DNA of 64,000 bases. It comes from an uncultured Sinobacteraceae bacterium (GTDB lineage: Bacteria > Pseudomonadota > Gammaproteobacteria > Steroidobacterales > Steroidobacteraceae). Position 1 is the first letter of the stretch. Every line of letters starts with the position of its first letter. Shown here one piece after another: positions 50,344 through 58,799 of the stretch. The stretch spans positions 83,742-147,741 of the forward strand of contig CALEKY010000046.1 in the NCBI GenBank assembly GCA_937902995.1, read 5' to 3'. The translations under genes and the position numbers were made by a program. The notes under the pieces are model-generated. The model did no database searches, was not told where the DNA came from, and was given only the letters and a program-made list of their open reading frames with translations.

Positions 50344-50357
50344 ATTGATACAAGCTC

Positions 50358-50381
50358 AGACTACGGGCCCGCCCGAAGTCT
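50358..50381 (+). other. hairpin in the his-operon leader
   Basis: AGACT and CGGG on the left pair with CCCG and AGTCT on the right, with one A-A mismatch and a CCCG loop. No T run follows, so it is not a simple terminator. It ends 29 bases before the first start codon. Confidence 0.5.
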
Positions 50382-50410
50382 CCCCTTTCGGATCGTTTCG
50401 CCACCGCACC

Positions 50411-50728
50411 ATGAAAGCACACAAGGTCTTGACGCCGCGCCAAGAGGCGCTGGCCGAACGTGCTTTGTTCGCCGCAATCCTGACGCTGAAGACCGTCGAG
50501 GAATGCCGCGCGTTCTTCCGCGACCTGTGCACGCCGGCCGAACTGCAGGCGCTGGCCGACCGTTGGGCCGTGGTCGGTTTGTTACGCGAAGGTGTGCCCT
50601 ATCGCGAGATCCACAAACAGACGGGCGTGAGCGTGACCACGATCGGACGCGTCGCCCGCTATCTCACCAACGGCAATGGCGGTTACGTGCTCGCGGCCGA
50701 ACGGCTGAAAGAGCAGCGCGCCGGATGA
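50411..50728 (+). CDS. TrpR-family regulator, YerC/YecD type
   Basis: 105 residues of the Trp repressor superfamily: DLCTPAELQALADRWAVVGLLREGVPYREI followed by the recognition helix HKQTGVSVTTIGRVARYL (two parts of one helix-turn-helix). Homologues of this group are found next to his genes in Xanthomonadales and others. The stop codon overlaps hisG as ATGA, so it is part of the his operon. A palindrome resembling the trp operator lies upstream, making autoregulation likely. The ligand, possibly histidine or tryptophan, is unknown. Confidence 0.85.
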   Translation: MKAHKVLTPRQEALAERALFAAILTLKTVEECRAFFRDLCTPAELQALADRWAVVGLLREGVPYREIHKQTGVSVTTIGRVARYLTNGNGGYVLAAERLKEQRAG

Positions 50729-51633
50729 CACTCATGGACAAAGCCAATCGTTTGAAAATCGCTCTCCAGAAATCCGGGCGCCTGACCGAGAACTCGCTCG
50801 ACCTGTTGGTCCGTTGCGGCCTGAAATACAGCCGCGGCAAGGATCAGCTCATGTGCTACGGCGAGAACATGCCGCTCGACATCCTGCTCGTCCGCGACGA
50901 CGACATTCCGGATCTCGTGCAACAGGACGTGTGCGACCTAGGCATCGTCGGTCTGAACGTCATCGAGGAAAAGCGTCTGGCATTTCAGGCCAAGGGCATC
51001 AGCCCGCTGTTCGAGCAGCTCATGCTGCTCGATTTCGGCAAGTGCCGACTGTCGATCGCCGTGCCCGACGGCACCGAATACAAAGGTGTCAGCTCGCTGC
51101 GCGGCAAGCGCATCGCGACGACGTATCCGAACATCCTCGCCCGCTTCTTGCGCGAGAACGATGTTCAAGCGGAGATCGTGACGCTCTCCGGCGCCGTGGA
51201 AATCGCGCCGCGGCTCGGCCGTGCCGATTTCATTTGCGACCTCGTATCGACCGGCTCGACGCTGTTGGCCAATCACCTCTGGGAGGCCGAAACCATTCTC
51301 GAGAGTCAGGCCGCAATCATCAGCACGCCTGTGCCTGTTTCTCCGGAGAAACAGGAATGGATCCGTCGCATTCGGCTGCGCATCGACGGCGTACAGCAAG
51401 TGAAGGAAAGCAAGTACATCATGCTGCACGCGCCGCGTTCCAAGCTCGCAGAGATCAAGCAATTGCTCCCGGGCAGCGAAGCGCCGACCGTCGTGCCGCT
51501 TGATGGCTCGAGCGACAAAGTGGCCGTACATGCCGTCTGCCGCGAGAATGTGTTCTGGGAAACGCTCGAGAGTCTCAAAGCAGCCGGCGCGAGCGCGATT
51601 CTCGTGCTCCCCGTCGAAAAGATGTTGGCGTAA
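50725..51633 (+). CDS. hisG: ATP phosphoribosyltransferase, long form
   Basis: First step of histidine synthesis. 302 residues from ATG 50725, which overlaps the regulator's stop; ATG 50734 is an alternative. RLKIALQKSGRLTENSLDLL and the PRPP-binding DLVSTGSTLLANHLWE are visible. The C-terminal extension from about residue 225 (YIMLHAPRSKLAEIKQLLPG) is the histidine-binding regulatory domain, so HisZ is not needed and feedback inhibition is expected. Confidence 0.97.
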   Translation: MTLMDKANRLKIALQKSGRLTENSLDLLVRCGLKYSRGKDQLMCYGENMPLDILLVRDDDIPDLVQQDVCDLGIVGLNVIEEKRLAFQAKGISPLFEQLMLLDFGKCRLSIAVPDGTEYKGVSSLRGKRIATTYPNILARFLRENDVQAEIVTLSGAVEIAPRLGRADFICDLVSTGSTLLANHLWEAETILESQAAIISTPVPVSPEKQEWIRRIRLRIDGVQQVKESKYIMLHAPRSKLAEIKQLLPGSEAPTVVPLDGSSDKVAVHAVCRENVFWETLESLKAAGASAILVLPVEKMLA

Positions 51634-51639
51634 TCGATC

Positions 51640-52956
51640 ATGCCGCAACCCATCCTGGAATGGTCCCGCCTCTCGCCTTCCGAACGTCGCGATGCTTTGC
51701 GGCGTCCGGTTCATGCGGCGGCGGCTGAGATCGAACGCGCTGTGCGTGCGACGATCGCCGACGTCAGAGCGCGCGGCGATGCGGCACTGTTCGAGCTGAC
51801 ACAAAAGTTCGACGGTGTCGCACTCGATTCGCTCGCCGTCTCCGCAGATGAGTTCGCCGCAGCCGAGAAAACACTGAGTGCCGAGCAAATTCGTGCGCTC
51901 GAACGTGCGATTTCCAACGTGCGGCGCTTTCACGAAGCGCAACAGAGCGCACCGATCGTCGTGGAAACTTCGCCCGGCGTGGTGTGCGAGCGTCACTACC
52001 GCGCCATCGACGCGGTCGGCCTTTACGTGCCTGCCGGCGTCGCGCCCCTGCCGTCGACCGCCATCATGCTTGCGGTGCCGGCGAAGATTGCGGGTTGTCC
52101 GACGACCGTGATCTGCTCGCCGCCGCGCAAAGATGGCCGCGCCGATCCGACGATCCTCGTGACCGCCAAACTTTGCGGAATCGATCGCGTCTTCAAAATC
52201 GGCGGCGCACAGGCCATTGCCGCGATGGCCTACGGAACCGAGTCGATCCCCAAAGTCGACAAAGTGTTCGGTCCCGGCAGCGCATGGGTCACGGCGGCCA
52301 AGATTCTCGTGGCCAACGATCCCGAGGGTGCAGCGCTCGACCTGCCTGCGGGACCGTCCGAAGTACTCGTCATCGCCGACGCCAGCGCCAACCCGAGCTT
52401 CGCCGCAGCGGACTTGCTCGCACAGGCCGAGCACAGCGCCGACGCGCAAGCGATTCTGGTTTCCACGTCGCGCGAGTTACTCGATGCAGTGAACATCGAG
52501 CTCGAGGCTCAGATGCAGCGGCTCGGACGCGAAAATACGCTGCGCGCCTCGATTCAGCACGCACGTCTGTTCCATGTCGAATCCTTGGAAGAGGCCTTCG
52601 AGCTCAGCAATCAGTACGCACCCGAACATCTGATCATCCAGGTCGAACAAGCGCGTTCGTGGCTACCGAAGGTACGCAATGCGGGCTCGGTGTTCTTGGG
52701 CGCCTGGACGCCAGAAACCATGGGCGATTACTGCAGCGGCACGAATCACGTGTTGCCGACGTACGGCTTCGCGCGTGCGTACAGCGGCCTGTCGCTCGTC
52801 GATTTCATGAAACGCATGACCGTGCAGGAGCTGACGACCGACGGACTGCGCGATCTCGGCCCGACGGCCGTGACGATCGCGAACATGGAAGGGCTGGACG
52901 CCCATGCCAATGCGGTCGAGGTGCGCCTCGCCTCGTTGCAAGGAGCCCGCACATGA
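51640..52956 (+). CDS. hisD: histidinol dehydrogenase
   Basis: Oxidises L-histidinol to histidine in two NAD-dependent steps. 438 residues with GLYVPAGVAPLPSTAIMLAVPA, the zinc-site region KVFGPGSAWVTAAKIL, LPAGPSEVLVIADASANP, LAQAEHSADAQAIL, and NAGSVFLGAWTPETMGDYCSG then THVLPT-like NHVLPTYG. The length is typical. It is 6 bases from hisG and overlaps hisC by 4. Confidence 0.97.
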   Translation: MPQPILEWSRLSPSERRDALRRPVHAAAAEIERAVRATIADVRARGDAALFELTQKFDGVALDSLAVSADEFAAAEKTLSAEQIRALERAISNVRRFHEAQQSAPIVVETSPGVVCERHYRAIDAVGLYVPAGVAPLPSTAIMLAVPAKIAGCPTTVICSPPRKDGRADPTILVTAKLCGIDRVFKIGGAQAIAAMAYGTESIPKVDKVFGPGSAWVTAAKILVANDPEGAALDLPAGPSEVLVIADASANPSFAAADLLAQAEHSADAQAILVSTSRELLDAVNIELEAQMQRLGRENTLRASIQHARLFHVESLEEAFELSNQYAPEHLIIQVEQARSWLPKVRNAGSVFLGAWTPETMGDYCSGTNHVLPTYGFARAYSGLSLVDFMKRMTVQELTTDGLRDLGPTAVTIANMEGLDAHANAVEVRLASLQGART

Positions 52957-54026
52957 GCGTCTTGCACCTTGCACGCCCCGAAATTCTTTCCTTGCAGCCT
53001 TATCAGCACGCTGCATGGGAACCTTCGCTCGAACGCATGCACGCCAACGAAATGCCGTGGCGGGCCGAAGGCGATACGACGCGCTCCGGGCTCAATCGTT
53101 ATCCGGAACCGCAGCCGGCTGAGCTGATCGAGCACTTGGCGCAGTTGTACGGCGTCGCGCCCGAGCAGGTGCTGGCGGGCCGCGGCAGCGACGAAGGCAT
53201 CGATCTGCTCGTGCGCGCCTTCTGCCGCGCCGGACAGGACAGCATTCTGATCTGTCCGCCGACATTCGGCATGTACAAAGTGTCCGCGCGAATTCAGGGC
53301 GCCGGCGTCGTCGAAGTGCCGCTTATCAAAGAACGCAACTTCGCGTTGGATACGCAGGCTCTGCTCGACGCCTGGAATCCGAACGTCAAGATCGTTTTCC
53401 TTTGCTCGCCGAACAATCCCACCGGTGGGCTCCTCGACCGGCAAGCCGTCGAGCTCTTGTGCGAACGACTCGCCGATAAAGCGCTCGTCGTAGTCGACGA
53501 GGCGTACATCGAGTTCGCTCGAGCCGAGAGTGTCGTCGCACTCCTTCGGTGCTACCCCAACCTCGTCGTTCTACGCACGTTGTCGAAGGCCTATGCGCTG
53601 GCAGGAGCACGCTGCGGCGCGTTGATCGCAAGCTCGGAGATCGTGAGTCTGCTCGCACGAATTATCACTCCGTACGCTCTGCCGACGCAGACGATCGAGA
53701 GCGTGCTGGCTTTCACGGACATGCAGCATCGGCTCGACGCCCGAGAACGCATTGCCACGATCTTGCGCGAGCGAGATGCGCTCGCCGAACGCTTGCGCAC
53801 GATTCCAACGATCAAACAAGTGTATCCGAGCGATGCGAACTTCCTGCTCGTCGAATGCGTGGACGCCGACCAGGTCTTGCGCGCGGCCTCTTCTGCGGGA
53901 CTGATCGTGCGCGATCCACGTTCGCAAGTCGGGCTCGGCAATTGCGTGCGCATTTCCATCGGCACGCCCGAGCAGAACCGTCGTTTGGTTCACAGCATCG
54001 AGCAGCTCGCAGGAGTGCCGGCATGA
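52953..54026 (+). CDS. hisC: histidinol-phosphate aminotransferase
   Basis: Fold-type I aminotransferase, 357 residues from ATG 52953 (AAGGAG upstream). It has NRYPEPQPAELIEHLA, LAGRGSDEGIDLLVRAFC, SPNNPTGGLLD, VVDEAYIEFA, the PLP lysine in LRTLSKAYALAGARCG, and VRISIGTPEQN. It overlaps both hisD and hisB by 4 bases. Confidence 0.96.
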   Translation: MSVLHLARPEILSLQPYQHAAWEPSLERMHANEMPWRAEGDTTRSGLNRYPEPQPAELIEHLAQLYGVAPEQVLAGRGSDEGIDLLVRAFCRAGQDSILICPPTFGMYKVSARIQGAGVVEVPLIKERNFALDTQALLDAWNPNVKIVFLCSPNNPTGGLLDRQAVELLCERLADKALVVVDEAYIEFARAESVVALLRCYPNLVVLRTLSKAYALAGARCGALIASSEIVSLLARIITPYALPTQTIESVLAFTDMQHRLDARERIATILRERDALAERLRTIPTIKQVYPSDANFLLVECVDADQVLRAASSAGLIVRDPRSQVGLGNCVRISIGTPEQNRRLVHSIEQLAGVPA

Positions 54027-55093
54027 GCGGCAAGAAGGTCTTGTTCATCGATCGCGACGGCACGCTGATCGTCGAGCCGCCGGATCAACAGATCGATAGC
54101 CTCGCCAAGCTCGAGCTCATCGATGGCGTCATCCCCGCCCTGCTGCGGCTGCGCGATGCCGGCTACACGTTCGTGCTCGTCTCGAACCAAGACGGTCGAG
54201 GTACGCCAAGCTTCCCTGAACCTGCTTTTCAGGTACCGCATCAATTCTTGATGCGCCTGCTCGCATCCCAGGGTATTCGTTTCGAGGCGGAATTCATTTG
54301 CCCGCACTTCGCGCACGAGAACTGCGAATGCCGCAAGCCGAAGATCGGCTTGCTCGAGGATTATCTGCGCGAGAACACGCTCGACAAAACGAACAGCTAC
54401 GTCATCGGCGACCGACAGACGGATCTCGAGCTGGCACACAATCTCGGCATTCAAGGCGTGCATTTCGGCAGCTCGCCTGCCGACACATGGCCGTCAATCG
54501 CCGATCGCTTGACGCGTATCGAACGTCGCGCCCGCGTCAACCGCAAGACGAAGGAAACCGACATCGACATTGCCGTGAATCTCGATCGCGAGTCGCCGAT
54601 TCGCGTTTCGACGGGGCTCGGCTTTTTCGATCACATGCTCGAACAGATCGCCAAGCACGGCGGGTTCTCGCTCGAGCTCACATGCAAGGGCGATTTGCAC
54701 ATCGACGAGCATCACACGGTCGAAGACTGCGCGCTCGCGCTTGGCGAAGCCTTGAAGAAGGCGCTCGGCGACAAGCGCGGCATCCATCGTTACGGGTTCC
54801 TGTTGCCGATGGATGAATCGCTCGCGCAAGTTGCCATCGATCTTTCGGGGCGCGCTTACAGCGTCTTCGAGGGCAGATTCGGCCGCGATTCTGTTGGCCA
54901 ATTGCCGACCGAGCTCGTGCCGCATTTCTTTCGGTCGTTGGCCGACACGCTCGGCGCCGCCATCAACATCAAGGTCGAAGGCGAGAACACACATCACATG
55001 ATCGAGGCGTGCTTCAAGGGCGTCGGCAGAGCCCTGCGCCAGGCGATTCGTATCACCGATACCGAGCTGCCGAGCACGAAGGGCACGCTCTGA
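54023..55093 (+). CDS. hisB: bifunctional histidinol-phosphatase / imidazoleglycerol-phosphate dehydratase
   Basis: 356 residues in two enzymes. The N-terminal HAD phosphatase (about 1-165) has FIDRDGTLI, SNQDG, a zinc loop CPHFAHENCECRKPK and VIGDRQTDLELA. The C-terminal dehydratase has GLGFFDHMLEQIAKHGG, DEHHTVEDCALALGEAL and HHMIEACFKGVGRAL with the metal histidines. The fusion is typical of enterobacteria and Xanthomonadales and supports gammaproteobacterial origin. Confidence 0.97.
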   Translation: MSGKKVLFIDRDGTLIVEPPDQQIDSLAKLELIDGVIPALLRLRDAGYTFVLVSNQDGRGTPSFPEPAFQVPHQFLMRLLASQGIRFEAEFICPHFAHENCECRKPKIGLLEDYLRENTLDKTNSYVIGDRQTDLELAHNLGIQGVHFGSSPADTWPSIADRLTRIERRARVNRKTKETDIDIAVNLDRESPIRVSTGLGFFDHMLEQIAKHGGFSLELTCKGDLHIDEHHTVEDCALALGEALKKALGDKRGIHRYGFLLPMDESLAQVAIDLSGRAYSVFEGRFGRDSVGQLPTELVPHFFRSLADTLGAAINIKVEGENTHHMIEACFKGVGRALRQAIRITDTELPSTKGTL

Positions 55094-55686
55094 TGACACG
55101 CTTGGCCATCATCGATAGCGGCGGCGCAAACATTGCGTCATTGATGTTCGCGGTGGAGCGGCTTGGCGTCGAATCCGAATTGACGACCGATCCTGCGCGA
55201 CTGAGAGCAGCAAGCCACGTGCTGCTGCCGGGCGTCGGCATGGCGTCGGATTGCATGGCGCGCCTCGAGAGTGCCGGGCTCATCGATACGATCCGCAGTC
55301 TCAAGCAACCCGTGCTCGGAATCTGTGTCGGCATGCAGTTGATGTTCGAGTCGTCGGAGGAAGGCAATGTGGCCTGCCTCGGACTACTTCCTGGACGTGT
55401 GCAGCGGCTGCGCGTCGGGGACGATTTGCCCGTCCCGCACATGGGCTGGAATCAGCTCGAGTTGCGTCGCGATTCGCCGCTACTGAAAGACATCAGGAGC
55501 GGCGACTACGTCTATTTCGTGCACAGCTATGCGGCTCCGGCATCCGATCTCACGTTGGCAACGAGCGAGTACGGCGAGCATTTCTCGGCCATCGTCCAGC
55601 GCGACAATGTGTTCGGCGTGCAGTTCCATCCCGAGCGATCCGCGAAAGTCGGTGCGCAACTCCTGAAGAACTTCCTGCAACTGTGA
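55093..55686 (+). CDS. hisH: imidazole glycerol phosphate synthase glutaminase subunit
   Basis: 197 residues from ATG 55093. The class I glutaminase triad is cysteine in GICVGMQLMFESSEEG and histidine plus glutamate in GVQFHPERS. PHMGWNQLEL and YFVHSYAA are also typical. It supplies ammonia to HisF. One-base overlaps with hisB and hisA indicate coupling. Confidence 0.96.
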   Translation: MTRLAIIDSGGANIASLMFAVERLGVESELTTDPARLRAASHVLLPGVGMASDCMARLESAGLIDTIRSLKQPVLGICVGMQLMFESSEEGNVACLGLLPGRVQRLRVGDDLPVPHMGWNQLELRRDSPLLKDIRSGDYVYFVHSYAAPASDLTLATSEYGEHFSAIVQRDNVFGVQFHPERSAKVGAQLLKNFLQL

Positions 55687-56480
55687 TGAACGCAAGCATC
55701 GACTCGGCGACTTCTTCGACAATGGAGCTGATCCCGGCCATCGACCTGAAAGAAGGCCGCTGCGTGCGGCTCTTCAAAGGCGACTTCGCGGCCGAAACCG
55801 TTTACTCCAACGATCCGATGACCATCCTCGAGCGTTATCGGGCGCTCGGCGCTCGCACCGTGCACGTCGTCGATCTCGACGGCGCGCGCGACGGCAATCA
55901 GCCGAATCGCGCAGCCATCGTCGAGATGGCCAAGCGCCGCGACGTGCGTTTGCAAGTCGGCGGCGGGTTGCGAACGCTCGAACGCGTCAAACAGCTGCTC
56001 GATGCCGGCGTCGCTCGTGCGGTGATCGGTAGCGTGGCGGTCACGAATCCCGACGCAGTCTGCGGTTGGATGACGGAGATCGATCCGAGCAAGATCGTAT
56101 TGGCCTTCGATGTCCGCATCGATCAGCGCGGCGAACCGATGCTGACGACGCACGGCTGGCTCAAGACCAGCGACATCAGTCTCTGGAACGCCGTCGAGCG
56201 GTTCCTACCGCACGGGCTCACGCATGTACTGTGTACGGATGTGTCGCGCGACGGCGCGATGACCGGACCGAACTGCGATCTGTATGCGCAAGCCGTTCAG
56301 CGCTTTCCGCAAATTCGCTGGCAGGCGTCGGGCGGCATCGCCAATGCGAACGACCTCCACGCCCTGCAGCGAATCGGCGTCGCCGCCGCCATCAGCGGCA
56401 AGGCGATGCTCGAGAACAAACTTTCGAACGAGGAGTTGCGGCCATTCTTGCCAAACGCATCATCCCCTGCCTCGACGTAA
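55686..56480 (+). CDS. hisA: phosphoribosylformimino-AICAR ribotide isomerase
   Basis: A TIM-barrel isomerase, 264 residues from ATG 55686; ATG 55722 (MELIPAIDLKEGRCV) is an alternative nearer the family start. The catalytic aspartates are in PAIDLKEG and CTDVSRDGAMTGPN. VGGGLRTLERV and ASGGIANANDL bind phosphate. Its last 37 bases overlap the proposed hisF start. Confidence 0.95.
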   Translation: MNASIDSATSSTMELIPAIDLKEGRCVRLFKGDFAAETVYSNDPMTILERYRALGARTVHVVDLDGARDGNQPNRAAIVEMAKRRDVRLQVGGGLRTLERVKQLLDAGVARAVIGSVAVTNPDAVCGWMTEIDPSKIVLAFDVRIDQRGEPMLTTHGWLKTSDISLWNAVERFLPHGLTHVLCTDVSRDGAMTGPNCDLYAQAVQRFPQIRWQASGGIANANDLHALQRIGVAAAISGKAMLENKLSNEELRPFLPNASSPAST

Positions 56481-57211
56481 GAGACGGGCAAGTCGTCAAG
56501 GGTGTGCGCTTCCGCGACCACGTCGTCGTGGGCGACATTCTCGAGCTCGCGCAGCGCTATCGCGACGAAGGCGCTGACGAGCTGGTGTTCTACGACATCA
56601 CGGCCAGCCCCGACGGACGTTCGGTCGACCGAAGCTGGATCCGCCGCATCGCGCGCATTCTCGACATTCCGTTCTGCGTCGCCGGCGGTATTCGCAGCGT
56701 CGCCGATGCCGAAGAAGTGTTGGGAGAAGGCGCCGAGAAAATCTCGGTCAACTCCCCTGCCCTGGCCGATCCCGAGCTCATCACACGGTTGAGCCAACGC
56801 TTCGGTGCGCAATGCGTCGTCGTCGGCATCGACAGTCTGCGCGACGGCGACGACTACTACGTGTATCAGTTCACCGGCGATCCGAGCCGAACGCGCAATA
56901 CCGCGCGGCGCACGCTCGACTGGGTGCGTGAAGTTCAGGAACGCGGCGCCGGCGAAATCGTGCTGAACTGCATGGGCAGCGACGGCGTACGGCAAGGTTA
57001 CGACATCGAGCAGCTCGCCGCAGTTCGCGCCATTTGTCGCGTGCCGCTGATCGCCTCGGGCGGCGCCGGCGCCATGGAGCACTTCGCTACAGTGTTCGAG
57101 CAGGCGCACGTCGACGGCGCGCTTGCTGCCAGCGTGTTCCACAAAGGGATCATCGCCATTCCCGACCTCAAGGCATTCTTGCGCAACCGCGCGATCGAGA
57201 TCCGCCCATGA
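56444..57211 (+). CDS. hisF: imidazole glycerol phosphate synthase cyclase subunit, apparent ATT start
   Basis: Makes imidazole glycerol phosphate and AICAR with HisH. 255 residues: LAKRIIPCLDVRDGQVVKG at the N-terminus, VAGGIRSVADAEEVL, LNCMGSDGVRQGYDIE and IASGGAGAMEHFA. The catalytic aspartates are in CLDV and GSDG. No ATG, GTG or TTG exists in frame near the expected start. The codon in the place of the usual first methionine is ATT at 56444, preceded by AGGAG (56431-56435) with an 8-base spacing. An AUU start is therefore inferred. Confidence 0.93.
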   Translation: MLAKRIIPCLDVRDGQVVKGVRFRDHVVVGDILELAQRYRDEGADELVFYDITASPDGRSVDRSWIRRIARILDIPFCVAGGIRSVADAEEVLGEGAEKISVNSPALADPELITRLSQRFGAQCVVVGIDSLRDGDDYYVYQFTGDPSRTRNTARRTLDWVREVQERGAGEIVLNCMGSDGVRQGYDIEQLAAVRAICRVPLIASGGAGAMEHFATVFEQAHVDGALAASVFHKGIIAIPDLKAFLRNRAIEIRP

Positions 57212-57837
57212 CGCTTCAAGACATCGCAACGCTCGATTGGAGCAAAGGCGACGGCCTGCTGCCTGCCGTCGTGCAAGATGCCCGTACCGGCCAAGTGCTG
57301 ATGCTCGGGTTCATGAACGAAGAGGCATTGCGCAAGACGCTCGAGCTCGGACGCGTCACCTTCTTCAGCCGCACCAAGAATCGTTTGTGGACGAAGGGCG
57401 AGACCTCGAACAATTTCTTGGAGGTCGTGAAGATCGCCCACGATTGCGACAACGACTCGCTGTTGATCACCGCCAATCCGCAAGGACCCACCTGCCATCG
57501 CGGAACGCAGAGCTGTTTCGGGGACGGGGTGAAGAGCGAATGCACGCAGGTCGGCTTTCTCACGAAGCTCGAGGCGGTCATTGCCGACCGCATTCAACAA
57601 CAGCCCGAAGGCAGCTACACAGCCAAGCTGTGGTCGCGCGGCGTGACGCGCATGGCGCAGAAAGTCGGGGAGGAAGGTGTGGAAGTGGCGCTCGCCGCCG
57701 CAATCCAGGACGACGAGCGGCTCGTGAGCGAGTCAGCCGATTTGTTGTTTCATCTCGCGTTACTGCTCAAGAGCCGAGGACTTTCGCTCGCCACGGTCGT
57801 TGCCGAGCTCGAACGCCGTCACGCCGCCAAGCCGTGA
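57208..57837 (+). CDS. hisI: bifunctional phosphoribosyl-AMP cyclohydrolase / phosphoribosyl-ATP pyrophosphatase
   Basis: 209 residues combining HisI (about 1-110; LMLGFMNEEALRKTLE, FFSRTKNRLWTKGETS, HDCDNDSLLI, and the zinc cysteines in GPTCHRGTQSCF) with HisE (about 115-209; KVGEEGVEVALAA and SESADLLFHLALLL). It is the last gene of the operon, overlapping hisF by 4 bases. The next gene is convergent 3 bases away, with no visible terminator. Confidence 0.96.
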   Translation: MTLQDIATLDWSKGDGLLPAVVQDARTGQVLMLGFMNEEALRKTLELGRVTFFSRTKNRLWTKGETSNNFLEVVKIAHDCDNDSLLITANPQGPTCHRGTQSCFGDGVKSECTQVGFLTKLEAVIADRIQQQPEGSYTAKLWSRGVTRMAQKVGEEGVEVALAAAIQDDERLVSESADLLFHLALLLKSRGLSLATVVAELERRHAAKP

Positions 57838-57840
57838 CGC

Positions 57841-58749
57841 TTACGCGTTGAAATTGAGCTTCAAGCCCGGCCGCGGCCAGCGCGCTTTGATCAGCTTCCC
57901 TGTGCCGGACAGCGTGATGTACGCATCGCGCATATCCTTGCCGCCGAAACAGATGTTCGTGGTGAGCGGATCGGGGAACGGAATGTGCTCGAAGCTGCCA
58001 TCGGGCGAGAACACCGTGATGCCGCCGTTGAAGATCGTCGCCGAGCACACGTTGCCGTTCTCCTCCACCGCAAGACTGTCGAGGAGCTGCTGTCCCGGCA
58101 GCGTCGCGACCACCCTGCCGCGCGGCGCACCTTTCTGAAACGGCACGAGCTTGCCCGGCGACTCGATGTCGAAAGCAAACAACTTGCCGAGATCCGTGTC
58201 GTTGCAATAGACGGTCTTTTCGTCGGGCGAGAGTCCGACGCCGTTGAAAGACACCGCCGGATATACCGCTTTGTGGATATACGAGCCGTCGGGTCGCGCA
58301 TAGTAGAGGCCGGCATGATCGCGCGTGCGCGCAAAGCGCTTGCCGTGGTCCGTAAACCAGAAACCGCCGGTCTTGTCGAAGACAAGATCGTTCGGTCCGC
58401 CGAGCCGCTCGCCTTCGTAGGAATCGTACAAGCGCTCGACTTTGCCGGTGTTGAGATCGACCCGTTCGATGCGGCCGGTCGTGTAGTCCTTCGCAGCCCG
58501 GTGCGGGAAACGTAATCCGTTCACCATCCGCCACTCGAGCCCGCCGTTGTTGCAGACGTACACGGCGCCGTCCGGCCCGATCGCCGCGCCGTTCGGTCCG
58601 CCGCCGAGATCGGCGATGACCTCGGTCTTGCCGTTCCAGACTCGCGTCAGCGTACCGCGAGCGATCTCGACGAGGATAACCGAGCCATCCTCCATCGCAA
58701 TCGGACCCTCCGGAAAGAGCAAGCCTTCCGCCAGGACTTCGAATTCCAC
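57841..58749 (-). CDS. SMP-30/gluconolactonase-like beta-propeller
   Basis: 302 residues from a GTG at 58749 with GGAGG 6 bases upstream; an upstream TTG start is unsupported. A six-bladed propeller with the early EGLLFPEGPIAMEDGS (metal-binding glutamate), GPNGAAIGPDGAVYVCNNGG, GGPNDLVFDKTGGFWFTDHG and SFNGVGLSPDEKTVYCNDT segments. It is probably a calcium- or zinc-dependent lactonase. The natural substrate is unknown. It lies between hisI and lysC-lysA without obvious functional link. Confidence 0.85.
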   Translation of the reverse strand: MEFEVLAEGLLFPEGPIAMEDGSVILVEIARGTLTRVWNGKTEVIADLGGGPNGAAIGPDGAVYVCNNGGLEWRMVNGLRFPHRAAKDYTTGRIERVDLNTGKVERLYDSYEGERLGGPNDLVFDKTGGFWFTDHGKRFARTRDHAGLYYARPDGSYIHKAVYPAVSFNGVGLSPDEKTVYCNDTDLGKLFAFDIESPGKLVPFQKGAPRGRVVATLPGQQLLDSLAVEENGNVCSATIFNGGITVFSPDGSFEHIPFPDPLTTNICFGGKDMRDAYITLSGTGKLIKARWPRPGLKLNFNA

Positions 58750-58799
58750 ATCGGCCTCCCTGTTGCCGGGCGAACGCAAGGACGCGCCGTGCGCCCGCC

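Noticed and set aside
50345..50410. Longer N-terminus for the TrpR-like protein
   Set aside because: It would start at an ATT inside the presumed promoter/operator region and before the leader hairpin. ATG 50411 gives the normal family length and N-terminus.
51984..52952. Upstream extension of the hisC frame across hisD
   Set aside because: The upstream part is low-complexity Arg-rich translation of hisD in another frame. The proper hisC start is at 52953, with AAGGAG upstream and a 4-base overlap with hisD.
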